Below, piece by piece: positions 18,852 through 28,269 of a stretch of DNA of 39,086 nucleotides. The position numbers were made by a program, and so were the translations under genes. The notes under the pieces are model-generated. The model did no database searches and was not told the DNA's origin. It worked only from the letters and a program-made list of their open reading frames with translations. Origin of the DNA: Candidatus Uhrbacteria bacterium (GTDB lineage Bacteria > Patescibacteriota > Patescibacteriia > UBA9934 > GWF2-40-263); contig JAAZYG010000027.1 in assembly GCA_014239775.1 (NCBI GenBank), forward strand, positions 1 to 39,086, written 5' to 3'. Each line of letters begins with the position of its first letter. The first letter of the stretch is position 1.

Positions 18852-19397
18852 TTATCTTGAAATTTGCTTAAGTGCTTGACGTATATAATCCTCTGTAGAA
18901 TCAGCTTCAATTTTACTGATCATAAGTTCGGCATCTTTTTTAGAATAACCTAGACCAACCAATGCTTCAACGGCATCAGAATCCAATAATGACCCCTGAG
19001 GTTCATCAAAAATTACACCTTTTAATTCTAAAATTATTTTTTGTGCTGTCTTTTTACCGACACCAGGAACACTAGTTAAAAATGTAATATCACTTTCTGC
19101 TATTTTTAATTTTACATTATTTATATCTGATGCAAAAATTATTTTTTGTGCACCACGAGGACCAACACCAGACACTGTTATTAACTTCCAAAATAACTCC
19201 AGTGCCGACATAGAAGTAAACCCAAAAAATTCACGTTCATTGTCTCGTATAACTTCATGTGTATACAAAGTAATGTCACCACTCATTCCATGTGCCACAT
19301 CCTCAGCTAAAACTATTTTATAACCTATTCCATCTCTTTCTAGAATAATATAACCAACTCCATGATACACAACTGTTCCTTTTATTAATACAATCAT
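18852..19397 (-). CDS. ruvA: Holliday junction DNA helicase subunit RuvA
   Basis: 'EFFGFTSMSALELFWKLITVSGVGPRGAQKII' and 'LTSVPGVGKKTAQKIILELKG' HhH motifs; C-terminal UBA-like domain. Confidence 0.95.
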   Translation of the reverse strand: MIVLIKGTVVYHGVGYIILERDGIGYKIVLAEDVAHGMSGDITLYTHEVIRDNEREFFGFTSMSALELFWKLITVSGVGPRGAQKIIFASDINNVKLKIAESDITFLTSVPGVGKKTAQKIILELKGVIFDEPQGSLLDSDAVEALVGLGYSKKDAELMISKIEADSTEDYIRQALKQISR

Positions 19398-19399
19398 AC

Positions 19400-20614
19400 C
19401 TACTCACCTTTAACAAACATTTTTTTATAAAATTCACCTGATCGTTTTGCAATCTCTTTATCAATTTCCTTAGAAAACATTGGTATTTTTGATTCACCCA
19501 AAATACCACTATGTATACTTCTCAGTATAACACCAAACTCAGGACCAGGTTGCATATTTAATACGCTCATTAATCCGCGACCATCCAAACCAAACTCTCT
19601 AAATAAACAACCGATCCTTTTCTTTTTATTTAACTCCTTAATTTTATCTACTGCAACTCTCCTATCTGGCAAAAAATCATGCTCAGAAATAAATGAATTA
19701 ATAATAAGACTACTGTCATGATAAGAATCTTTTCCATTATACTTCAACGACCCACAAACCATATCAATAAATACAGAAGCCTGAAGTAAATCTATAAAAT
19801 CATCTGCATCATATTTTTTAGACCTTGCAATATGTATATATTTTCCAATCTTACTAGGTTTAACTTTTTTAAAATCAGACACAAATTCTGTATGATGACT
19901 TATCAAATTTTCTATAATAGAACAGTCCCTGTTTGACAGACCATAAAATTTTGTAAAACGCATTAACAAAGCAGAATATACAGGTGAATGAATCAACCTT
20001 CCGTGATTATGATAATGAACCTCTATTTGATACTTATAAAAAAACTTTTGCTGTTTTTGCCTATCAGTACCACTCTCAGTTGAAGCAAACTTTTTAAATA
20101 AATTAATATATTCGTTGCGCAATCTAGAACGAACTTGATGATCTTTTATTGGATCATACGTCAACTTCATCTGAAATCCCCTCTCTGCACCTAAAGACAT
20201 GTCAGGTGCATCAAATGTAACAGAAGCCCACTTTGCAGCATCATGACACAATATAAACACTTCAAATAATGCAATTTTTTCTTTTATTATTTCTTCCATT
20301 TCTTCAATCTCTCCATAATATCCTTTCATCCTTCTAAATTCTTCAATATCAATCAAATGAAGTTTTTCTTCTGATATAGCATATAAAACCATTAACATTT
20401 TTCTTAAATGATCCCTGAGAAAAGGTCCTTCACCGTGATAACGAATGTCTTGTGGTGTATTAAGAGCATCTAAAATTAAAGGCTCTGATAATGAAACTCT
20501 CTCTAAAATTGATTCAGCTTTTTTATATAACAAAACATCCTCATCAATACGCCTCATTGCTGCATCTAAAAATTCTGTATCCGACTTTTCATGCACTGAA
20601 TTATATCTCCACAT
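19400..20614 (-). CDS. HD-domain protein with a C-terminus resembling class II CCA-adding enzymes, no nucleotidyltransferase domain
   Basis: 'LCHDAAKW', 'YHNHGRLIHSPVYSALLMRF', 'LISHHTEFV' HD-like His/Asp; 'LDGRGLMSVLNMQPGPEFGVILRSIHSGIL' resembles the CCA/poly(A) polymerase 'DLM..G..PGP.iG.iL' motif. Confidence 0.65.
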   Translation of the reverse strand: MWRYNSVHEKSDTEFLDAAMRRIDEDVLLYKKAESILERVSLSEPLILDALNTPQDIRYHGEGPFLRDHLRKMLMVLYAISEEKLHLIDIEEFRRMKGYYGEIEEMEEIIKEKIALFEVFILCHDAAKWASVTFDAPDMSLGAERGFQMKLTYDPIKDHQVRSRLRNEYINLFKKFASTESGTDRQKQQKFFYKYQIEVHYHNHGRLIHSPVYSALLMRFTKFYGLSNRDCSIIENLISHHTEFVSDFKKVKPSKIGKYIHIARSKKYDADDFIDLLQASVFIDMVCGSLKYNGKDSYHDSSLIINSFISEHDFLPDRRVAVDKIKELNKKKRIGCLFREFGLDGRGLMSVLNMQPGPEFGVILRSIHSGILGESKIPMFSKEIDKEIAKRSGEFYKKMFVKGE

Positions 20615-20617
20615 ATT

Positions 20618-21208
20618 TTAAACGGTTACACCTAAAAAATTATAAACAGCTGCATCAACAGCATTAGTAACATCTACAATTGAACCCATACCATCAATGA
20701 TACTATGTGCATGTTTTTTTAATGGAACAACATGCTCTCTATGCGCTGGTACAGCAACAGACCAATGATAATCGGTATTATAATTTGGTTGACGCTTCAA
20801 CCGTCGTTTAAGCGCAACATCTTCTGGTACATCTAACCAAAGTCTTAAATCAAACAAATTACGAATATTTTCATTTGAAAAAATATGTAGACCTTCTACA
20901 AATATTACAGGAGAAGGATTATATAAAACAGATCCTGTTCTGGAATTTTTACCTCTATTATAAATTGGTAAGAAAATAGAATTACCTCCTTTTAAATTCA
21001 ATAAAGCATCATACACTTCCTCCAAATACAAACTTTTAGGAAGGTCCCAATTTGGTAACCCACTCTCAAGTTTCGGACAATCTACTTCGGTTTTATAATA
21101 CGAATCAAACCTAAACCGCTTCACACCACCTTGTGCCTCCAAATGATCTGCTATTGTTGATTTACCTGCACCAGATATACCAGTTAATCCAATAAAAAAT
21201 GGCCTCAT
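20618..21208 (-). CDS. uridine kinase-like P-loop kinase
   Basis: Walker A 'GISGAGKST', 'RFDSYYK', 'NWDLPKSL', 'VIFVEGLHIF'. Confidence 0.85.
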   Translation of the reverse strand: MRPFFIGLTGISGAGKSTIADHLEAQGGVKRFRFDSYYKTEVDCPKLESGLPNWDLPKSLYLEEVYDALLNLKGGNSIFLPIYNRGKNSRTGSVLYNPSPVIFVEGLHIFSNENIRNLFDLRLWLDVPEDVALKRRLKRQPNYNTDYHWSVAVPAHREHVVPLKKHAHSIIDGMGSIVDVTNAVDAAVYNFLGVTV

Positions 21209-21267
21209 ATTAAAGCCATTTTACATCAATCTAGTAATTTCTAAAAATAAGTTAAAGTTATTTCTAG

Positions 21268-21630
21268 TTATTCATGATTCTTACTTAACACAACTACGGT
21301 TGAACCCAACAATTCTCCTGGATTTGTTGAATCCCTAAATACTTCAACAAAATTTAATCCAGATAAATAATCGTGAACTGCAGCCCTTAAAACACCGGAA
21401 CCGCGCCCATGAATAATCTTTACACCTTGTATGCCACTCATAAATTGTTGATTTAAAAAACTATCCAACTCTCGTAATCCAGCATCTACATCACTAGCAC
21501 CGTGTAAATCAATCTCTGGCGAACCACCTATTTCAGCAGACAATAAAATAGACTCATTTAAATCAACAATTTCTGTTTTTTGATTTTCTAACCCCTCTTT
21601 ATATAATTGTTTTTTCCACGGTTTTGGCAT
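21268..21630 (-). CDS. Smr-domain protein (MutS2 C-terminal-like nuclease domain)
   Basis: 'EIDLHGASDVDAGLRELDSFL...VKIIHGRGSGVLRAAVHDYL'. Confidence 0.88.
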   Translation of the reverse strand: MPKPWKKQLYKEGLENQKTEIVDLNESILLSAEIGGSPEIDLHGASDVDAGLRELDSFLNQQFMSGIQGVKIIHGRGSGVLRAAVHDYLSGLNFVEVFRDSTNPGELLGSTVVVLSKNHE

Positions 21631-21632
21631 AA

Positions 21633-22283
21633 TTAAGCTGCTAGTTTTTGCTCAGAATTATCACTCGCCAAATTTTCAGCTTTATTTTTTAAATATCCAT
21701 ACAATAACCATTCTCTTATTAAATCCTGACTTTGCTCATGAGATGTCCATATTCCAGCTCTGTCCAACCAATTATCAAATTGTTCCACATTACCTCTTCT
21801 AACGAATTCCTTGGCCAACAACTCTTCATTAACACCATCAAATATACCATCTGGAACTAAATCTATAATTTGTTTTAATTCATTTTTTTCAATTCCAGAC
21901 AGCATCTTACTTGCCGCACGAGGATTATCAGACACTTTGTCTAGTTCAATTAATACATTTCTTAATAAAGAAATTTTTTCATTATCTGAAAGCTCTATTG
22001 TGTTCTTAGGAATATCAGAAATAACATCATGAACCTCTTTTAAAATAGATACAAACTCCTCATTATCCTCTAAATCAATATCTTCACCTGAATACTTAGG
22101 CTCATATGCCTCCAATAATTCATTGACCCCTTTGTCTGTATCTGAATCCCATTTTTTTTCTTCACCGCTTTTAAACCAACTTAAAACACCTTTAACAAAA
22201 CCTTCCTTTTTTTCCATTACATCACCATCCGAATCATCACTATGCTCATTTTCTGTATTATATCTACCTGTTTCTTTTAACAT
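21633..22283 (-). CDS. hypothetical cytosolic protein, acidic N-terminal half
   Basis: Open 216-aa ORF in a tight operon. Confidence 0.7.
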   Translation of the reverse strand: MLKETGRYNTENEHSDDSDGDVMEKKEGFVKGVLSWFKSGEEKKWDSDTDKGVNELLEAYEPKYSGEDIDLEDNEEFVSILKEVHDVISDIPKNTIELSDNEKISLLRNVLIELDKVSDNPRAASKMLSGIEKNELKQIIDLVPDGIFDGVNEELLAKEFVRRGNVEQFDNWLDRAGIWTSHEQSQDLIREWLLYGYLKNKAENLASDNSEQKLAA

Positions 22284-22298
22284 ATTTATATATTTTAA

Positions 22299-23258
22299 TT
22301 AACCATCATCCTCATCTAGGATATCACGACCTATAATTTCTTCAAGTACATCTTCCATTGTAACCAAACCAACAAATTTACCTCGTTTTTCTGTAACCAA
22401 CGCCATGTGAGCATGCGCTTTAATCATGTCATTTAACAAACTATCTAAACGTCTTTTTCGTGACACACGAACCAAATTATGAGTACGCATCAAATTTTTA
22501 ACTAATTTTCCTTCAGCCATACCAATCAAATCCTTTGCATATAAAATACCTACAATATTATCCTGATTTTTAGAATAAATTGGTATCCGTGTATAACATA
22601 TTTCACGAATCTCATACAACGTCTTTTGATCTAATACTGTACTTTTTGAAAGCATGTATACATCTTTTCTATTGGTCATTATCACATCCACATGCTTTTC
22701 TGAAAATGAAAGCGCGCCAAGCAATATCCTCTCTTCATCTCTATCTACTTCAGAACGAGGATCATCTTCATGCATGCGAATGATATGTTCTAATTCTCTT
22801 TTTGACCAAATAGTTCTCATCTCTTCTCCTAAAACCTTATCTAAAATCCATGCCATTGGTTTTGCTATTGGATAAAATAAGATAATTATAACCTCAACCA
22901 TCCACGCAGTTCTTGCACCCAACTCCAATGCATAACGTGCAAAAGCAGCTTGTGGAATAATCTCACCAAATACAACTATTAAACCTGTTGCAGCTATTGC
23001 TGCAAAAACTCCACCTGCAACATTACCTAACATTATTGAAATAATAGAATTTACTGCAACATTACCCAAAAGCAAACTGACCAATAATAAATTACCTCTA
23101 CTTCTTACTCTATAAACTTTCTCTGCCCTAATATCACCAAGTTCTTTTTTTCTTTCAAGCTCAGTTGTGTCTAAACTAAATAAACCAAGTGTGAGACCAG
23201 AAAATAAAGCTGAAAAAAATATTAATAAAAATAACCACAAATAAATAATTAAATTCAT
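22299..23258 (-). CDS. CNNM/HlyC-CorC family protein (DUF21 + CBS pair)
   Basis: 'FFSALFSGLTLGLFSLDTTELERKK', CBS 'YTRIPIYSKNQDNIVGILYAKDLI' and 'HMALVTEKRGKFVGLVTMEDVLEEIIG'. Confidence 0.93.
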   Translation of the reverse strand: MNLIIYLWLFLLIFFSALFSGLTLGLFSLDTTELERKKELGDIRAEKVYRVRSRGNLLLVSLLLGNVAVNSIISIMLGNVAGGVFAAIAATGLIVVFGEIIPQAAFARYALELGARTAWMVEVIIILFYPIAKPMAWILDKVLGEEMRTIWSKRELEHIIRMHEDDPRSEVDRDEERILLGALSFSEKHVDVIMTNRKDVYMLSKSTVLDQKTLYEIREICYTRIPIYSKNQDNIVGILYAKDLIGMAEGKLVKNLMRTHNLVRVSRKRRLDSLLNDMIKAHAHMALVTEKRGKFVGLVTMEDVLEEIIGRDILDEDDG

Positions 23259-23264
23259 ACATTA

Positions 23265-24122
23265 TTATAAAACTTCCTCAATTGCTTTTTTAACATCTTT
23301 TAAACTAACAGTTTTTTTACCTTTTTCATTTCTATACCCCCAATTACGATCTAATCCAAATGTAAAACCACCAAACTTTTCTAGTAAATGCAATGCGTGA
23401 TCTGACTCTTGTACATAAATCAAATGACGAGCTTTTTCAATTATTATTAATGGTGTTGGCTTACCTATCTCATCTACAACTATACGCGATAACCTGGGTC
23501 TAAGTTGTAAATCAGCCCCACTCTTCACAATAAAAAAATTATTCCATTTTATTCTACGTTCCCATGACCTGTGTGCTGACTTTTGTTTATTAAGTTCTGT
23601 GCTTTTATTTTTCAATGGTGCAATCAGATCATCGTGATACGTTAAAACTTTTTTTACTTCAGACTTTATATAACCCTCATCAAATAAAGCCCAAACATAA
23701 CCTCTGTCCATAATAGCTATTCCACGAACCAAAAATGGATCAAAACCAAGTTTAATTAATTTTGTATCTGATAATTTAAATAATTGAATAAACTGCTCTA
23801 AAGAAGAACCCAGCATCTTGCCAGTCTTTGCATCATGCGCTCTATCTAATCCAGTATAATGATGATGATCAATTATTATTAATTCTGAAGTTATTTTTTT
23901 TAGCCGTGCCTCCATCTTTAACCCAGGCATTTCAACCACAATAACAGTTTTATATTTTTTATGCCTGATTTCTTTTGCAAAATCTCTTCCTTTATCTAAT
24001 GATGCACCGTGGGTTTGTCTGGATTTAATAGTATGTAAACCTATTTTATCTGCAATCTGAGAAATTAAAATAGCCTCAGCGTCGTTTGGTGGAATAATTA
24101 AGACAGTTGAGGCTATTTTCAT
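23265..24122 (-). CDS. DHH-superfamily-like phosphoesterase
   Basis: 'ELIIIDHHHYTGLDRAHD' DHH motif; 'GGFTFGLDRNWGYR' C-terminal motif; canonical motif I not clear. Confidence 0.65.
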   Translation of the reverse strand: MKIASTVLIIPPNDAEAILISQIADKIGLHTIKSRQTHGASLDKGRDFAKEIRHKKYKTVIVVEMPGLKMEARLKKITSELIIIDHHHYTGLDRAHDAKTGKMLGSSLEQFIQLFKLSDTKLIKLGFDPFLVRGIAIMDRGYVWALFDEGYIKSEVKKVLTYHDDLIAPLKNKSTELNKQKSAHRSWERRIKWNNFFIVKSGADLQLRPRLSRIVVDEIGKPTPLIIIEKARHLIYVQESDHALHLLEKFGGFTFGLDRNWGYRNEKGKKTVSLKDVKKAIEEVL

Positions 24123-24127
24123 ATATT

Positions 24128-27004
24128 TTATTTTTTAATAAAACCAAACGAAATATCAAATTCATTTATTCTAAAAGAGTCGTTTGTATTAGGCATATCT
24201 GATTGTGTAGTTAAATCCACTGAAGAAGTTGAATAAAGCAATGTATCCTTGTGTTCGGAAACCGCCTTTAACACTTCATCAGGACCGTTTATAACCAACA
24301 TGATCTTATCACTAATTGTTAATCCTGACTCTTTTCGTAAAGAATTTACTCTGCGGATTATTTCGCGAACTGTACCCTCTCGAACCAATTCAGTTGTTAA
24401 ATTTAGGTCTAAACTAACATCATAATCACCTTTTGTAATTTTAACATTTTTAATATTAACCTCATCCTTTATCAGGGTGATGTACTCTTCATTTAATTCC
24501 CCTGAAGGTATACTTACCTCCATTAATCCCAAAACCTGTCTAACATTAACACCTGCTTCAGACCTTCTTTCAAGAGCCTTGGAAACAATTGACCTTGTCC
24601 TGTTCATGGATTCCAGCATGTCAGTTTCTGAAACAGAATCTTTTGCAACAGGCCAAGAATCAAGATGTACGGACTCCAACTTTCCACCCACTCTTCGATA
24701 TATATTCTCTGATAAAAACGGAGTGAATGGTGCCATTAATTTTGAAAGTGTGAGCAAGCATTCCTGCAATGTATGAACTGCATGCTGCTTATCCTCTTTA
24801 TCAACACCTTTAAAACGATCACGACTTCTTCTCACATACCAGGTCGACAGATCGTTAATAAATGAACCTAAGTCACGCACAGTTTCTGTGATTATATAAT
24901 TTTCTAAACGATCTGTTGTCTCAATCACCAACTTATTTAATCTTAATAAAATCCACCTATCAAGCACATGCTCACTTTTACTTTCTTTTACCGAACCTTC
25001 TTCGAACATCTCATAAAAACTCACAACGTTCATTAACAAGTTGAAGTTTTTCTTAACCATGTCTGACAATGTTTTTTCATCAAACCTTTTTGATTCACCT
25101 GGCTGATTAATTGTATACATGTACCAACGCACAGCATCAGCACCATACTTATCAATCATGTCCATTGGCAAAACAATATTCCCCAAGGACTTAGACATCT
25201 TCTTTCCCTTTGAATCTAATACATGTCCTAAACAAATAACATTTTTGTACGGCCTCTCTTTTCCAAGTAGTGTAGAAACAGCCAATAACGTATAAAACCA
25301 TCCTCGCGTTTGATCTATTGCTTCGGAAATATAATCTGCAGGAAATGCATCACCAGAATCAACTAAATCTTTATTTTCAAACGGATAATGATGCTGAGCA
25401 AATGGCATCGCACCAGAATCAAACCAAACATCAATCAAATCTTTAGTTCTAAAATAATCTTTTCCATTCTGATGCAAAACAATATTGTCTACATAAGGCC
25501 TGTGTGGATCAAAATCATCACCAACATTGCTTTTATCTTTCGCCAACTCTCTTAACTGTTCAAAAGATCCAATACAAATTTTATCACCATCTTCTGATTC
25601 CCAAATTGGTAATGGAGTTCCCCAATATCTCTCTCGTGAAAAAGACCAATCTTTTACCTCACGCAACCATTCACCAAAACGACCATTCTGAATATGAGAA
25701 GGCTCCCAATTTATGTTTTCGTTTTCTTCTAAAAGTTTATCACGTAATTTACTCATTGCTATATACCAAGAGTCTTTTGCATAATAAATAACCTTTGTCT
25801 TACAACGCCAACAATGAGGATATGAATGAGTGTATTTTTTCTTAGAAAATAAAAGTCCTTTCTTTGCAAGATCCTTAATAATATCAATGGCGACTTCTTC
25901 ATCTACCACAAACTTACCTTCTAAAAAACCTGTTCCTTGAACAAACGTACCATCCTGATTTACCAAATGATACTTTGGTAAACCTATTTCATTACCTAAT
26001 TCAAAATCATCTTGACCATACATAACAGCAGTATGCACCACACCCGTACCATCCTCAGTTGTTACAAAATCTGCATGATGAATCTTGTACATATTCCCTT
26101 GCACATTCTCGTCCATTTCATTAAAAAATAAATCTTTCATGAATGAATACAACGGCTCATACTCTAAACCAACCAACTCAGACCCTTTTTGTTTTTCAAT
26201 AACCTCATATTTACCTTCTATGATCTCTAACCTACTTTCTGCCAACCACACAAATTCATCATCTATTTTTATCTTTATATAATCTATATCTTTACCAACA
26301 GCCAAAGCTACATTGCCAGGCAATGTCCAAGGAGTTGTTGTCCATGCAAGAATGGATTCATTTTCTTTTCCAAGAATTTTAAATCTTGCAGTAATTGTAA
26401 GATCTTTAACATCTTTATATCCCTGAGATAATTCATGACTAGACAATGATGTTCCACACCTTGGACAATGAGGTGTTACTCGATAATCTCTATACAATAA
26501 ATCCTTATCCCAAATTTGCTTTATAGCCCACCACAAAGACTCAACATATTCTGGTTTATAGGTTACATATGCATCATCAAAATCTAACCAGTAACCAAGC
26601 CTGTGTGTAAACTCCTCCCATTCTTCTTTATACTTCCAAACACTCTGTTTACATTTTTCATTAAACTTCTCCACACCATAATCCTCAATCTCATGCTTAG
26701 ACTTAAAACCAAGCTCCTTCTCAACCTCAAGTTCAACTGGAAGGCCGTGTGTATCCCAACCAGCTTTTCTTTTAACACTGTATCCTTGCATTGTTCTGAA
26801 TCGAGGAATGCAATCTTTAAACGCACGTGCTTCAACATGATGAATACCTGGATGACCATTTGCAGTTGGAGGTCCTTCAAAAAACACAAACGACCCCTTT
26901 GGAGCGTCTTTTTCTACTGTTTTTTTAAAAATTTGTTTATCTTTCCACTCTTTTAGAGTGTCTTGTTCTTGTTTAGAAAAATCCATACCATATGAGTATG
27001 CCAA
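24128..27004 (-). CDS. ileS: isoleucyl-tRNA synthetase
   Basis: 'FFEGPPTANGHPGIHHVEARAFKD', 'GWDTHGLPVELEVEKELG', 'DEDGTGVVHTA'-type editing region, 'KKMSKSLGNIV'; TTG start or internal ATG (MDFSKQEQ). Confidence 0.95.
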   Translation of the reverse strand: MAYSYGMDFSKQEQDTLKEWKDKQIFKKTVEKDAPKGSFVFFEGPPTANGHPGIHHVEARAFKDCIPRFRTMQGYSVKRKAGWDTHGLPVELEVEKELGFKSKHEIEDYGVEKFNEKCKQSVWKYKEEWEEFTHRLGYWLDFDDAYVTYKPEYVESLWWAIKQIWDKDLLYRDYRVTPHCPRCGTSLSSHELSQGYKDVKDLTITARFKILGKENESILAWTTTPWTLPGNVALAVGKDIDYIKIKIDDEFVWLAESRLEIIEGKYEVIEKQKGSELVGLEYEPLYSFMKDLFFNEMDENVQGNMYKIHHADFVTTEDGTGVVHTAVMYGQDDFELGNEIGLPKYHLVNQDGTFVQGTGFLEGKFVVDEEVAIDIIKDLAKKGLLFSKKKYTHSYPHCWRCKTKVIYYAKDSWYIAMSKLRDKLLEENENINWEPSHIQNGRFGEWLREVKDWSFSRERYWGTPLPIWESEDGDKICIGSFEQLRELAKDKSNVGDDFDPHRPYVDNIVLHQNGKDYFRTKDLIDVWFDSGAMPFAQHHYPFENKDLVDSGDAFPADYISEAIDQTRGWFYTLLAVSTLLGKERPYKNVICLGHVLDSKGKKMSKSLGNIVLPMDMIDKYGADAVRWYMYTINQPGESKRFDEKTLSDMVKKNFNLLMNVVSFYEMFEEGSVKESKSEHVLDRWILLRLNKLVIETTDRLENYIITETVRDLGSFINDLSTWYVRRSRDRFKGVDKEDKQHAVHTLQECLLTLSKLMAPFTPFLSENIYRRVGGKLESVHLDSWPVAKDSVSETDMLESMNRTRSIVSKALERRSEAGVNVRQVLGLMEVSIPSGELNEEYITLIKDEVNIKNVKITKGDYDVSLDLNLTTELVREGTVREIIRRVNSLRKESGLTISDKIMLVINGPDEVLKAVSEHKDTLLYSTSSVDLTTQSDMPNTNDSFRINEFDISFGFIKK

Positions 27005-27029
27005 GAGACAATAGAAAATGCAATAAGTA

Positions 27030-27038
27030 TGCTAACAT
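27030..27038 (+). promoter_or_regulatory. putative extended -10 (TGcTAACAT) for rpiB
   Basis: Within the 43-bp divergent ileS-rpiB gap; predicted start about 3 nt before ATG 27048. Confidence 0.3.
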
Positions 27039-27047
27039 GGTCCACAT

Positions 27048-27515
27048 ATGAATAAATCAACTATATATATAGGAGCAGATCATGCTGGATGGGAAATGAA
27101 ATCTCATTTAGAAGAATACCTGAAAAATAAAGGTTATTCTGTAATAGATATGGGAAATAAAGACCTTGTTGAAGATGATGATTATCCAGATTTTGGATAC
27201 GCAGTTGCTAAACGAGTTGTTACAGACACAGATTCTAAAGGAATAGTTATATGCGGTAGTGCTCAAGGTGTTTGTATTGTTGCAAATAAAGTTAAAGGAG
27301 TAAGAGCTGCAACAGCATTCAATAAAAATGTTGCAACAACCTCTAGAACCGACGATGATTCAAACATACTATGCTTACCTGGGTTGCATCTTTCACAGAC
27401 AGATGCTCTTGAAATAGCAGAAACATGGCTTGAAACAAACTTCTCAGGTGAACAACGACATGTTCGTAGATTAGAAAAAGTTTCAGAAATTGAAAACCAA
27501 GAATTTAAATCTTAA
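27048..27515 (+). CDS. rpiB: ribose-5-phosphate isomerase B
   Basis: 'YIGADHAGWEMKSHLEEYL', 'DDDYPDFGYAVAKRV', 'GIVICGSAQGVCIVANKVKGVRAA'. Confidence 0.95.
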   Translation: MNKSTIYIGADHAGWEMKSHLEEYLKNKGYSVIDMGNKDLVEDDDYPDFGYAVAKRVVTDTDSKGIVICGSAQGVCIVANKVKGVRAATAFNKNVATTSRTDDDSNILCLPGLHLSQTDALEIAETWLETNFSGEQRHVRRLEKVSEIENQEFKS

Positions 27516-27516
27516 T

Positions 27517-28206
27517 ATGTTAGAAATAGTACCAGCAATATTAGTACAGTCTGAAAAAGAGTTTCTAAAAAACTTACGATCAGTAGAAAATAATTGTTCT
27601 CTTATACAGATAGACATCTTGGATAATACTCTATTTAAGAACACAACATGGAATGATGCTAAGGCAGTTGGTCTTATTGATGTATCTGCAGCAGTCGAAC
27701 TGCACTTAATGGTTGAAAATCCAATACCTATAATTGAAGAATGGATGCACCATGTAAAAACTTTAAAAAGAGTAATAGTACACGCAGAAATGCACAGACC
27801 AATTGGATCCATAGTTTCTAGTATCAGAGATTTATCAGATTTAGAAGTTGCTGTTGCAGTAAATCCAGAAACACCACTCAGTGCAATAGAGGAGGTGATT
27901 CATTCAATAGACCAACTAACAATCATGAGTGTTCACCCTGGTTTTCAGGGACAAAAATTTGGTGACGAACAACATGTTGGAAGTGTAGAATCTATATTTC
28001 ATAAAATTGAACAAGCAAAAAACCACAGAAGCGATCTCATAATTGAGATAGATGGTGGAGTTACAGATGACCTAATAAAACCATTGGTACAGTCTGGTGT
28101 AAATCGAATTTGTGCAGGCTCATTAATCTTCAAAAATGATGAACCTGCAAAAAAACTTAAAGAACTTACAGAAATGTTAAAAACACTTAATAATTACACA
28201 AAATAA
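27517..28206 (+). CDS. rpe: ribulose-phosphate 3-epimerase
   Basis: 'EIVPAILVQ', 'ELHLMVENP', 'MSVHPGFQGQKF', 'IEIDGGV'; ATG at 27517 follows the rpiB stop (ORF track start 27490 looks over-extended). Confidence 0.92.
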   Translation: MLEIVPAILVQSEKEFLKNLRSVENNCSLIQIDILDNTLFKNTTWNDAKAVGLIDVSAAVELHLMVENPIPIIEEWMHHVKTLKRVIVHAEMHRPIGSIVSSIRDLSDLEVAVAVNPETPLSAIEEVIHSIDQLTIMSVHPGFQGQKFGDEQHVGSVESIFHKIEQAKNHRSDLIIEIDGGVTDDLIKPLVQSGVNRICAGSLIFKNDEPAKKLKELTEMLKTLNNYTK

Positions 28207-28269
28207 ACAACTTTTACTCTTTATTTGCATGTGATATACTTCACATATTCATAAATCATTAAAATAATT

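Noticed and set aside
18851-18910. ORF-track N-terminal extension of the 4-TM protein (start 18910)
   Set aside because: Overlaps the ruvA 3' end; ATG at 18850 just after the ruvA stop is far more plausible.
27483-27812. 109-aa minus-strand ORF over the rpiB-rpe junction
   Set aside because: Fully antisense to conserved rpe coding sequence; no independent support.
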